The position numbers and the translations under genes are program-made. From the NCBI RefSeq assembly GCF_041381155.1, contig NC_091142.1, forward strand, positions 9,667,340-9,731,339: a stretch of DNA of 64,000 bases. Direction: 5' to 3'. Numbering within the stretch: position 1 is the first letter of the stretch; each line of letters opens with the position of its first letter. The notes below the pieces were generated by a model, which had not been told where the DNA came from, ran no database searches, and saw only the letters and a program-made list of their open reading frames with translations. Positions 25,101 through 33,854 of this stretch are shown here, one piece after another. This DNA is from Argopecten irradians. Its lineage: Eukaryota; Mollusca; Bivalvia; Pectinida; Pectinidae.

Positions 25101-27776
25101 GCTGTTCACTGTGAGTCTGAAACTCTTTAGCTTTTTTTGATACTGCATCCTAGAAATTAAATGCCAGCTATTTACAACTTCAAGAAAGCAAATGCAATAT
25201 TAAAGTTGAAATTATATCAAACATTCAAACAAAGTTTTAATATTTAAAAAACATTGTTTGTCTCACAATGATACAAAATCCAACTGTAGTATTAGTATAT
25301 ATTCTTCATGTTACCATGAGTTTATCTCAATAGTTTGGCAGATAAAACATATCATTGAACATTTGCCTTCTAATAGTAAATCTGTCCCAGTTTATGAAAA
25401 TGCCCTTTGAATTATACAGAGAAAACAGTTATGTTGTAGACTCAGTATATATACGTACTAGTGATCTTACACATTTGAATTGTATGGGTGCTACCATGTA
25501 ACTTAGCCTCAGACCAGTGGATGTGTACTATTTCGTGAGAAAAACTAGTATCAGGTTCTCTGATATAAGAATTCTAATGCACTAAAATAAAGCCAATTAA
25601 AACCGTTAGAACTCTGACAAAACTGTTCCGTTTAATCCTTATACATGTATACTTAAGGAGACCTGATTCAGAATATGTGAGCCCCAGTGACGACAAGGGA
25701 GCTTGCAATTTTGGTCCTACCTTGACCTTTTTGTCACAAGAGCGTTGATAATCTTTGATAGCCTTTACGCTCCTGACAAAATCTGGAGACACAACGATGG
25801 TAGGCTTCCGTGGTGGGACCTGTAGCGCTTTTATTGTGAGTTGTCCTGAATCATCACTTTTGCTGAGGAAAAAAACAAAACTGATTATTAAACATTTTAC
25901 TTAGTTACTCATGTACAAATAATTCTAATGTTGGAAGAGTCTATCTGACCATGACATTATATAGCGGTGATAAGGATGGAAGAGTCCATCGTGATTTTAC
26001 AGGGGTGTTCAAGCTTAAACATGTAGGTTTCTAACACACATGGTCATTTTGTAAGTCTGTGATAAGGAGTAATTAAAATACATGAGACTGGAGTCATTGT
26101 CCATGGTTGTTTTTTCATCTTGTTGTCTGTGATATAATCAATAGTAATTGTTCGAACAATGAGCACAAGAACATTTTTAATAAAGGAAACATGGAAAATG
26201 ATATTCATATTTAAACATCACACAGTGAAAGAGAAAACTTACAAATCATACGATTCTTCACTGTGTTCTTGTTTTTCTTCATAGCTCTTTTCCTGCCTGT
26301 GATGTCCCTTTCCTTGTTGATAGTTTGGACTTACGGGCTTGTACCTGGATTCATCATGACATCGTGATAACTTTGGAATAGAAGAGACGTCTTCTAAGAA
26401 TTCCTGAAACAAAGAAAACATAATTCCATGATTTACAGGACTCTTCTAGATAAGTCCTGTCAGACATTTTGAAAAGCCTCTATTGCTCTTTGTAATATGG
26501 GACTCATAAAAAAATATGATTGATCGAAAGGCGTACATGTCATGTCAATGTGAGCGCAACAAAAATAATATCTCCCTTGAAATGTCTTTTCATGGTAGAA
26601 TCTGGTCGAATAATTCAGCACTAATTTTAATTAAACATAATGGCATGGTAATTGGTTATTTGGTGACAGAAATATATACGGAACACTGTGAACTTGTTAA
26701 ACTGAAATAAACAGTAATACCTTATTATATACATTTGTAAGGTTAGGCCTGATGCATATACATACACACTTTTTAGTCATGTTCATGGCATGCAAAGTGA
26801 TGCAAGTATATACCAAATGGTAGGCATACAAAATACCACTAGTTTAAACAGGGTCTAAACCTTAAATGTCAACTTCAATGCCATTAATGTGTGACTACTG
26901 CTTCTGAATTTTTCGTCTGACAAGGGAAATACATGTACTCCCATAACATGAGAGTCGACTGGTCAGCCTTTTTTTAATCAGACATTATTTGGCTGTTATG
27001 TTTTAATTTCAAAAGTGTCTCGTCGTGCTATACCTCTTACATTGTTGGAGTAGCAACGGAAAATGACATTGAGATATATCTATTTAAAGTGAAAGTAAAA
27101 ATGTTCTAATATATATATAGTTTTCTGGTTATGTATATATTCATGCATTGTATAGTATATTCAGAAAGCTAAGAATAGGACTGTAGGATTCTAATATAAA
27201 AATAGTTTCTAGCAGTAATTGAAAGCACACAATTAGCACAGATAATGAAGAAATATAATAAGAAATCAATCGTTTGATGGGTCAGGGGAGACAAATCTTT
27301 AATTTCGTCGCTGGAAAACCCCTTTTATATTTATATCACTATCCGACTATATTTAGTATCAGTTTAAAACAAACAAAGGGTCATCTGGTATGCTCTCAAA
27401 CAGATTTACTAATTACTAACACTAATGTTTCGTCCCAAAATTATTCAGAATATATCGAAATCAACTCGGGAGCGAACGGTATTTAGGGCGAAACGACCCG
27501 TCACCATTAATATTGGTAAGCATTTTTTAACAAATCTTTGAAATCCTTCTCTTCTGCAGAAATATATATGTTCTATCAAAATTTTGAAATGGTAATGTGG
27601 GTGTATTCACTATACAGACCCTCTAGCTTTGCAATTACCGTTCATTTTTTATTTGGATCAATCAATTTCATGATTTGTTTTACCTTTGTCACGTGTGGAC
27701 TTCTGTCGTAAGAAAGGCGACCTTTAGGTGTAGTTCTCAGACAAGCAACCACGTCAATATTTTGTGGAGATGACAT
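16200..27776 (-). CDS. GLE1: GLE1 mRNA-export factor, complete, 13 exons, 695 aa
   Basis: Exons in transcript order: 27776-27684, 26403-26243, 25862-25721, 25149-25001, 24449-24389, 24016-23970, 23610-23324, 23108-23023, 20942-20861, 19958-19846, 18738-18526, 17695-17505, 16662-16200. All phases agree, giving 695 residues (human GLE1 is 698). The N terminus keeps the TPKGRL / FLEDVSSIPKL block. Residues ~115-345 are Lys/Glu/Gln-rich coiled coil, then an Ala-rich linker. The C-terminal helical domain has FQWYTKLQ, HLHTTCPYTVPYY, FLKRMSGMMRLYAAI, HPHGIENAW and final GFLSADFWRSS. GLE1 acts at the cytoplasmic face of the nuclear pore, where with inositol hexakisphosphate it activates the DEAD-box helicase DDX19/Dbp5 to release exported mRNPs. 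Start: 27776 is the first ATG; an in-frame stop lies just upstream of the open frame. Odd feature: the exon ending after residue 478 continues into six tandem 36-bp units, each with its own donor. Confidence 0.5.
16780..16920 (+). mobile_element. SINE fragment in a GLE1 intron
   Basis: Shares with the copies at 24172, 33063 and 38554 the blocks AGTTGCCAGATACTGACAGC, TTTTTCTCCAGGTACTCCAG and CCTAGCACATCCTTAAAT. The tRNA-like head is worn and the 3' tail is missing. Old copy. Confidence 0.5.
17125..17440. mobile_element. Dispersed foldback-ended repeat, family E, copy 1
   Basis: Begins near GGCCCGTCCAGCCATGTCAT. It ends in a palindrome: GACTATGTGATATGAAATTT at about 17336 pairs with ATTTCATATCACATAGCC at about 17408. 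A second copy lies at 19428-19815. In a GLE1 intron; no coding potential. Confidence 0.5.
18301..18560 (-). repeat. 36-bp minisatellite of the GLE1 exon 11 donor site
   Basis: Six units of 36 bp. Read on the minus strand, each is AAAACCTGGC[GC]..., ACTAAAATGATTGTG or close variant, then GTAAGTGATA or GTTAGTGATA. The unit holds the exon end (encoding KNLAAKMIV) and the 5' splice site. Donor G positions are 18525 (GTAAGT), 18489, 18453 and 18417 (GTTAGT), then 18381 and 18345 (GTAAGT). I take 18525 as the main donor because MIV joins well to KKGDEQVSS of the next exon. The whole array is open in the GLE1 frame, each unit encoding VSDKNLA[AT]K[ML]IV. Confidence 0.5.
19015..19391. mobile_element. 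TTAA-flanked MITE, family B, copy 2
   Basis: Starts TTAAAGATTCTACACTGCTG and ends TGTCGGCAGTGAAGCATC then TTTAA. Interior colinear with 13161-13516 (AACAGGAGCAGACAAATT, TTTACACCATTACCA, CCAATTATTGTTCAAATG). More diverged than copies 1 and 3. In a GLE1 intron. Confidence 0.5.
19428..19815. mobile_element. Dispersed foldback-ended repeat, family E, copy 2
   Basis: Same order as 17125-17440: GGCCCATCAAGACATGCCAT, CAGATTTCTACTGTTTTATA, TTTCTATTAATAAAAGTTAT and the terminal palindrome with CATATCAAATTATTGAACTC. It has extra sequence in the loop region. In a GLE1 intron. Confidence 0.5.
20478..20857 (-). repeat. 57-bp minisatellite starting just past a GLE1 donor
   Basis: About 6.5 units of 57 bp. 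On the plus strand the unit reads ACCAGATTGACCTCTGACCT, ATACCAATTATCTGTAGTGG, GCCTACCATCATGTGAC. On the minus strand the donor of exon 20942-20861 is GTAAGTATCACATGATG; the unit's CACATGATG block starts about 6 nt inside the intron, in a shortened terminal unit. Exon sequence is not included. Long ORFs here are repeat artefacts. Confidence 0.5.
21590..22935. repeat. Compound minisatellite rich in CAGA/GACC in a GLE1 intron
   Basis: About 1.35 kb of alternating related units: ACTGACCGACTGACAGACAG, ACAAGATAATACCCTCTCAC, TCTGACTCACAAACAACTGA and GACTAGGTAATTC. A short unit of about 56 bp dominates at 21660-22060 and a longer compound unit of about 110-120 bp at 22060-22870. It starts about 90 bp from the donor of exon 23108-23023 and does not carry it. 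Confidence 0.5.
24172..24350 (+). mobile_element. tRNA-derived SINE in a GLE1 intron
   Basis: The tRNA-like head begins AAGTGGTGGCTGAGTGTTTA (A-box-like) and AAGCTCTCCATCTCTGG follows. The 3' part has CCTAGCACATCCTAACATGA and CTGGCTGTAAATAGGACAT. Same family as 16780, 33063 and 38554, inserted opposite to GLE1 transcription. Confidence 0.5.
24574..24932. mobile_element. TTAA-flanked MITE, family B, copy 3
   Basis: Starts TTAAAGATGCTACACTGCTA, ends GTCGGCGGTGGAGCATC then TTTAA. Nearly colinear and very similar to copy 1 (13161-13516) over its whole interior, so these two are probably the youngest of the four. In a GLE1 intron. Confidence 0.5.
26610..26960. repeat. Dispersed repeat shared with 40300-40610
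   Basis: Shares AAACATAATGGCATGG, GGTGACAGAAAT, TAGGCATACAAAAT and CACTAGTTTAAACAGGGTCT with the intergenic stretch near 40320-40580. Boundaries and family unclear. In the first GLE1 intron. Confidence 0.5.
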
Positions 27777-28194
27777 TTCAATATTCAACACAATCTCTTC
27801 ATTGTCTAGCAAAGGACTAATTTCAGTTTCTTTCAATTTCTATTCTGCAAATTCAAATCCTGTCGGGATCGCTTCCAATCCCCGCCATCTTTATTATTTT
27901 AAGTAAAGCTAACATTTTTGATGTAGACGAACTTTCGTATGATCACGAAACGTAAATATAACACATGTTTTTATTCTAAAAAAACTAAAACTTGCATAGA
28001 AGTATCCGTAATTATTAAGTAATTAGAATATATTATATTTCCATCTCTACGTATCAAAATAGCAGCTTTTCTTATTTCGTATCGAAAGCCCTTCTTGAGC
28101 TTAGTCTTACAAACGCTTTTGAGAGGAGAAAATGCGATCGAAATTAAGCTTTCTGCTGACGCAGATTCGCACATGGTGAAAGTGAAAGAAGAAA
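27777..28194. promoter_or_regulatory. Shared divergent promoter region of GLE1 and PTRH2
   Basis: 418 bp separate the GLE1 ATG (minus strand) from the PTRH2 ATG (plus strand). At 27882-27891 the minus strand reads AAGATGGCGG, the core of a YY1-type promoter element, about 105 bp before the GLE1 ATG. No TATA box is obvious. A bidirectional housekeeping promoter is inferred from spacing and orientation, not from expression data. Confidence 0.5.
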
Positions 28195-31100
28195 ATGGAC
28201 AGATTGTGTAGTAAAGAAGTGATCACTGCAACATGCCTAGGTGTAGGTGTTGGATTACTGATAGGATGGATAAGTCGTGGAAGAGTCATCAGAAGACGGA
28301 GACCGTCAACGGGAAATGGTGTCGGAGATTCCGGCGACGTGAGTACATTTGATTATCTGCCATTCCTCACGTGTTTGTTTACGTATGACAACCATCGCCA
28401 TCGGTAAATTTGATTCTATAAAACTAAGAGAGGCAGAGAAAAATATTACTTTTGAATTGAGTGTGAGGAAACCTAGATATTTGTTTGCATTGAATGATGT
28501 GTTGTTTATATATAACATAAGTATTTGCTCAACTAAACATTTTCTAATGCGTCATTCAGTAGCATATAATTGTAGACTTTGTGGCGTATTTTGCTTTGTT
28601 TTGGTGTTATGCTAATGATGTTGTATTTGTCTGATTGAGTGGAAAGACACTCAGTGTGCTGCTGTATGTGTAGATCTTGCTGTAACTGTATTGCATATAT
28701 CTGTAACATGAGAGGAGAAAATGTCATACATGCCATATTTTTTTAGGGGTGGAAAGGGAGATTGATAACCATTTTGAGGGATTTTGGTCTAAAAAGAGGG
28801 AGGTATACGCGCGACATATATGAATAAATTAAATATCTGCTTTTTTATGATGAAATTCTGCATTCATATTGAATTTTACTGAAATAAAGGAATGTGTGGT
28901 TTTTGCAAAAGTAGTCACATCCCTATATACACCCAGTTCTGGAGCAGTTTTTATTGTTCGAAATATTAGTCTGGGCTTTTTAATAATCTCTGACAATAAC
29001 GGATAATTAACTTAGATAAAGTTCTTAAATTTACAAGCATTAAATTAAAAAAAAAACCAGAATCGTTACAGTAGTATTCAAAATGTAATTTAATAGAGCA
29101 AACGGTAGGCCAATCAACTTCGCTTCGGTTTTATTTTTTTAAAAAACCACGTGTAATTGAAAGATTAAACAAAAATGCTAGCTAGTTAGAGTTTTTAAAG
29201 TAAAATCATGGTCTAAACATACACGACATGTTGTCAAATATTCAAATTGAACACGACTATTGCTGGTACCCGCATATAACTTTCGCGATATTCACGTTGC
29301 ATATACATGTAGCATATACATACGGTAGAATTTTGTTTATCTTTCAACTACACGTGGTTATTTAAAAAATAAAACGTGGAAGCGAAGTTGATTGGCTGCC
29401 GTTTTGCTCTACTAAATGGTGTATACGGCGGCCATTACAAATGTGTGAAATAGCCAATTGGTCTCGGAAGTATTTCATTGTACACAGTTTGTTTTAATTT
29501 CATAAATGGGATGTAACATGGGGGCAAAGGAGTACATAAGATCCCAATATAAAGGTATGTAAACGTTTTCTCGGCATTGCATGGACGATATATTAGAAAT
29601 ATGCCGCTGACGTAGCGTAGGCCAAATCTGGCCTACGATTTCACATTTTTAAGAGGTACCGCGAGCTGACTATATATTAGGCAAAAAAAAAATTAAAAAA
29701 AAAAAAAAAAAAGCCTAATAATATAGGCAGGTTTAGCGGACTACTGTATGTGTAGATCTTGCTGTAATGTATACGGGAGGTTTTGTCTCACGCCGGGAGG
29801 TATGGCATGTATGAAATGTAGCAGCCAGACCGGGATTTGAACCCGGGACCCTCAGAACACTAGCCGAGTGCTCTACCAACTGAGCTACCTGGTCACCGAT
29901 GATCGACCCAGTCCAATCCTGCTACACTCCTCCCTCCTTTCTCGAAGGCTTCGCCCTCGAAGACATACGAGACCCTTACAAACACCACCACCGTGGGTTA
30001 TTTAGTTGGGCGCCAGTTCTGTAACAAGAGAGGAGAAAATGTAGCAGCCAGACCGGGATTCGAACCCATGACCCTCAGAACACTAGCAGAGTGCTCTATT
30101 GACTGAGCTACCTGGTCGATGATCGACCCAGTCCAATCAGGCTACTTATCATTGTGTATCATTCTATTAGTTGTTTCCTTGTGTTTTAGCTTAGTGATAA
30201 CAACATGCTGTCAGACACTGGCGAGTACAAATTTATAGTGGCCGTTAGGACAGACCTAAGGATGGGAAAAGGGAAGATCGCTGCACAGGTTGGTTACTTT
30301 ATATCAAAAAAATTCTATTTTATTTATCGAGACATGTAAAATACCCCCTTGGGTTCAAGGGTTTAGGTCTAACATTAAATTTGTTTGAATTTGTGAGTCC
30401 CGTGGCCCATACAAATATATGAGAGTCCATTTTGAGTAACAGACATATGAATTATCTAGACTGAAAATTCTCAATTATTTACTTTCCATATTAATGTTGT
30501 AATTGAGACATGGGTAAGGTTGAGGCATTATAAACATTAAAACACAGACAGGACATGTTTAACGGTTCCATATGTCTGTTTGTGCGCTGTTTTGACTTAT
30601 TTTTAATGGATCCACATGTTTGACTATTTTAACAGGTTGCCCATGCTGCAGTCCATGCTAACAATTCCTGTGCTAAACATCACCCTGATATGTTGAAGGA
30701 GTGGAAATATTGTGGTCAACCAAAAATTGTGGTGAAAATAGACAGTGAAGCATCACTGTAAGTTTTTTCATCTTCTGATTTTACATCAATGTTTAATAGG
30801 AAAAAGTAAAATAGTAAAGATTGGTGGATCATAACAGCACAAATATACCAGGACCAAACTTATTCAATACTAGCTAATTTACAATAAGTGTATAGTAGAT
30901 TAAATTAATGTAATTATAAAAATTGATTTGACTGAAAAGGACCTAAGTCAGGGGTCAAGGTCAAAATTTTAAAAGTCAAGGTAAAACTTTAATATAATCT
31001 TTTAAATTTTAAATTGTAAACTGATCATGACTCTACCCTTAATGTGTTGAATATTTTATATCTTACAGAGTGGCTCTGGCTTCTAAAGCCAGGTCTATAG

Positions 31101-32503
31101 GTCTGAACGCAAGTGTGATTCGAGACGCTGGACGGACCCAGATTCCTGGAGGTTCTGTCACAGTCTGTGGAGTTGGTCCAGGTAAGTACTCACTGGGTCA
31201 GTGTGGAGTTGGTCCAGGTAAGTCTTGTAGAGTTGGTCCAGGTAAGTCTTCACAGGATTCTTGTGGAGTTGGTCCAGGTAAATCTTCACTGATTTCTTGT
31301 TGAGTTTGTCCAGGTAAGTCTTCACTGGGTCAGTGTGAAGTCGGTCCAGGTAAGTCTTCACTAGGTTCTTGTGGAGTTGGTCCAGATAAGTCCTCACATG
31401 GTCCTTATGGAGTTGATCTGGGTTTATGTTCACTGGGCCCATGTGGAGTTTGTCAATGTAAGTCTTCACTTGGTCCTTGCGGAGTTGGCTCAGGTTAATC
31501 TTCACTGGGACCATATGGAGTTGGTCCATGTAAGTCTTCACAGGCTCCTTGGTGAGTTGGTTCAGGTAAGTCTTCACTGGGTCCTTGTGGAGTTTGTCCA
31601 GGTAAGTCTTCACAGGCTCCTTGGTGAGTTGGTCCAGGTAGGTCTTCACTGGGTCCTTGTGGAGTTTGTCCAGGTAAGTCTTCACAGGGTCCTTGTGGAG
31701 TTGGTCCAGGTAAGTCTTCATTGGGTCCTTGTGGAGTTGGTCCAGGTAAGTCTTCACTGGGTCCTTGTGGAGTTTGTCCAGGTAAGTCTTCACAGGCTCC
31801 TTGGTGAGTTGGTCCAGGTAAGCCTTCATTGGGTCCTTGTAGAGTTGGTTCAGGTAAGTTTTCACAGGGTCCTTGTGGAGTTGGTCAAGGTAAGTCTTCA
31901 CTGGGTCCTTGTGGAGTTTGTCCAGGTAAGTCTTCACAGGCTCCTTGGTGAGTTGGTCCAGGTAAGCCTTCATTGGGTCCTTGTAGAGTTGGTTCAGGTA
32001 AGTTTTCACTGGGTCCTTGTGAAGTTGGTCCAGGTAAGTCTTCACAGGATTCTTGTGGAGTTGGTCCAGATAAGTCTTCCCAGGTAAGTCTTCACAAGGT
32101 CTTGTGGAGTTGGCCCAGGTAAGTCTTCACAGGGTCTTTGTGGAGTTGGTCCAGGTAAGTCTTCACTTGGTCCTTGTGGAGTTGGTCCAGGTAAGTCTTC
32201 AGTGGGACCATATGGAGTTGGTCCATGTAAGTCTTCACTGAGCCCATGTGGAGTTTGTTGATGCAAGTCTTCACTGGGTCCTTGTGAGATTGGAAACTTT
32301 ACATATATGAAAGTATATGTGTCAGATTTGGTTATAATAGAGTTTATCAATATAATTGGCAGTATATTTCATGCCTTAAACAACATCAAGGGCTTCAATT
32401 TAACAAAGCCATATATGATATATATCTCAGGTGTTTGTTTGTTTATGTTTCAGGGCCCAACGACCTTGTCAGCTCTGTAACAGGACATCTCAAGTTGTTA
32501 TGA
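28195..32503 (+). CDS. PTRH2: Peptidyl-tRNA hydrolase 2, complete, 5 exons, 175 aa
   Basis: Exons 28195-28338, 30190-30288, 30636-30757, 31069-31181, 32454-32503 join in phase to 175 residues (human PTRH2 is 179). Residues ~8-26 (VITATCLGVGVGLLIGWIS) form an N-terminal membrane anchor followed by Arg-rich sequence, as in the mitochondrial outer-membrane protein. The Pth2 domain spans ~61-175 with EYKFIVAVRTDLRMGKGKIA, QVAHAAVHA, LKEWKYCGQPKIVVK, RDAGRTQIPGGSVTV, GVGPG and C-terminal SSVTGHLKLL. Pth2 enzymes cleave peptidyl-tRNA that falls off ribosomes, and animal PTRH2 also acts in anoikis signalling. The last intron opens with a 36-bp array of the exon 4 donor. AATAAA signals lie at 32517-32522 and 32891-32896. 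Confidence 0.5.
29088..29417. mobile_element. MITE with ~80-bp inverted ends, family C
   Basis: Left end ATTTAATAGAGCAAACGG and right end CCGTTTTGCTCTACTAAAT are inverted. The pairing continues through CCAATCAACTTCGCTTC / GAAGCGAAGTTGATTGG and ACCACGTGTAATTGAAAGA / TCTTTCAACTACACGTGGT. Interior ~150 bp, no ORF. In PTRH2 intron 1. Confidence 0.5.
29606..29731. repeat. Small palindromes and A-rich run
   Basis: CGTAGGCCAAATCTGGCCTACG at about 29617-29638 is a perfect-looking short hairpin. TATATTAGGC and GCCTAATAATA flank an A-rich run at about 29671-29725, suggesting another hairpin or an old element tail. Confidence 0.5.
29822..29897 (-). mobile_element. tRNA-like sequence, probably a SINE head, copy 1
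   Basis: Minus strand: GACCAGGTAGCTCAGTTGGT (A box) and CGGGTTCAAATCCCG (B box and T arm), with a GACCAGG / TCTGGC acceptor-stem-like pair. The anticodon loop (around CTAGTGTT) is one base too long for the stem, and a near copy lies 216 bp away with the same flank. I read it as a dispersed tRNA-derived repeat, not a working tRNA gene. Confidence 0.5.
30038..30118 (-). mobile_element. tRNA-like sequence, probably a SINE head, copy 2
   Basis: Same arrangement as 29822-29897, with B-box GGGTTCGAATCCCGG and preceded by the same AGAGAGGAGAAAATG flank, which also occurs alone at about 28709. The T arm is altered (CATGGGTTCG), consistent with a decayed copy. Confidence 0.5.
31163..32290 (+). repeat. 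36-bp minisatellite of the PTRH2 exon 4 donor site
   Basis: About 30 units of 36 bp: GGAGTT[GT]GTCCAG + GTAAGTCTTCAC + TGGGTCCTTGT. The first unit is the real exon end (31169-31181, encoding GVGPG) with its donor at 31182. Most later units keep GTAAGT; a few have GTAAAT or ATAAGT. Donors 2 to 4 (G at 31218, 31242, 31278) can be reached in frame; a stop follows soon after. The 295-aa minus and 238-aa plus ORFs are the 12-residue translation of the unit and not genes. Confidence 0.5.
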
Positions 32504-32516
32504 CGACATTGAAAAA

Positions 32517-32896
32517 ATAAATTTAAGTTATTGATATTAATGCAATTCTCTTCATGAATAGTTTCATGTTCTCACTAATGGCTATCACAAGTGATGCATC
32601 TGACAGTGTGGTTACTGAAGCCATTCAGTGTATTGTCACCAGTAAAGAAGAAATACCACATCAACCCTTAGCATTGTGTTTTTTTCTGTGAGCATGCAGG
32701 TACATTTCCATTAAAACCATTCACTGGAAATGGATGATATGTTAAATACGATCTCAGTCAATGTCATAATATTATAATTCTACCAGTGACCGGGATATAT
32801 AATGTTCATTATATTGATGTTTAACTTGTTAAAATTGTTTTTATGCTTTTTGCATTTGTATTATAAGAAAAGTTTTGATATGTATTCTTCAATAAA
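32517..32896 (+). terminator. PTRH2 3' UTR with two AATAAA signals
   Basis: AATAAA at 32517-32522, 14 bp past the stop and probably too close to be the main site, and at 32891-32896, which would give a 3' UTR of about 400 nt. Confidence 0.5.
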
Positions 32897-33062
32897 TCAT
32901 GCTAAGTGTCTCATTATTGTATTGTTCTGATGTTGTCACATGACATGTACATGCAGATTCACATTTTCAAAATTTCTTCCAAAAATAGTTTTCTTATATT
33001 ATTACTACCACTGAAATCTAAATTTCTGACCATGACATGAGTAAGAGAAGCCTTTTGAAAGT

Positions 33063-33198
33063 GGGAGAGTTGCCAGGTACTGACCGCTTGTTGGTGATTT
33101 TTTCTCAGAGTACTCTGACTTCCTCCACCAACTTACCTGGCACATTCTTAAATGACCCTGGCTGTTAATAGGACATTAAACTTATTAAAAAAAACCCT
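33063..33198 (+). mobile_element. SINE 3' part
   Basis: GAGAGTTGCCAGGTACTGAC, a TTTTTTCTCAGAGTACTCTG block, CCTCCACCAACTTACCTGGC, then CCTGGCTGTTAATAGGACAT and an A-rich tail. Same family as 24172-24350, truncated at the head. Confidence 0.5.
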
Positions 33199-33259
33199 TG
33201 AAAATAATCTTATCTGTTCAAGACTATGATAATATTGCTTAACATATACCATCAATTAA

Positions 33260-33632
33260 TTAAAGATGCTCCAGAGCCGACTGAGCATAAATGATATTTA
33301 TCGTTTGAAATATAATTGGTGTTTAATTGTGGATGTATATATATATATTTTAATCAACACAAAAAATAATATGAAATAACTTATTTTGCTTTTGATGCAT
33401 GCGGAATCAGTACTTCATTACATATAGGACATAGGTCCATGGATTTTTTCGACACGCAAATAATTTATTTTTAATACACGTATTTTCATCTTGAAGTAAA
33501 ATTAGAAGCTCAAAACTTTCAAAGGTGGTAATGGAGTAAAGTAAATAACTTTTGTAATTGAAGTAAAATACTAAATCGCCTGCTCTTGGTCTTGATAGAG
33601 AAAAAATATCATTCAGCGGTGGAGCACCTTGA
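33260..33632. mobile_element. TTAA-flanked MITE, family B, copy 4, opposite orientation
   Basis: Starts TTAAAGATGCTCCAGAGCCG and ends GCGGTGGAGCACCTTGAA. The interior reads in reverse relative to copies 1-3 (AATTGGTGTTTAATTGTGG comes early). The right end has drifted from TTAA. The 104-aa minus-strand ORF at 33407-33721 mostly overlaps this element and is not a gene. Confidence 0.5.
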
Positions 33633-33854
33633 ACCTTTGCATAGTTATACAGAAGGAGCTGCGAAAGTAAATACAGTGTACACATGTATTTAGAGATTTC
33701 CGTTGAAATCGTGTTCATCATTTGTTGGTAATAACTTTCCTATTGTCTTTATCGACCTGCAGCTTTCGAACCCTTGATGATCTTCCTCATCAGTTGTAAC
33801 ATATATGTCACGAAACTTGAAATAGCAGATCGATCTACACATTTATGTATGTTT

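Noticed and set aside
27777-27836. GLE1 start 20 codons upstream of 27776
   Set aside because: The upstream codon that opens the frame is TTG, with an in-frame stop just before it. The ATG at 27776 gives 695 aa, close to human GLE1.
29822-29897. Functional tRNA gene on the minus strand
   Set aside because: Anticodon arm has an extra base, a second decayed copy lies nearby, and a repeat flank is shared.
31158-32087. 295-aa minus-strand and 238-aa plus-strand ORFs with 12-residue repeats
   Set aside because: They are translations of the 36-bp PTRH2 donor array in other frames; unit length divisible by 3 keeps them open. No start context, splice or family support.
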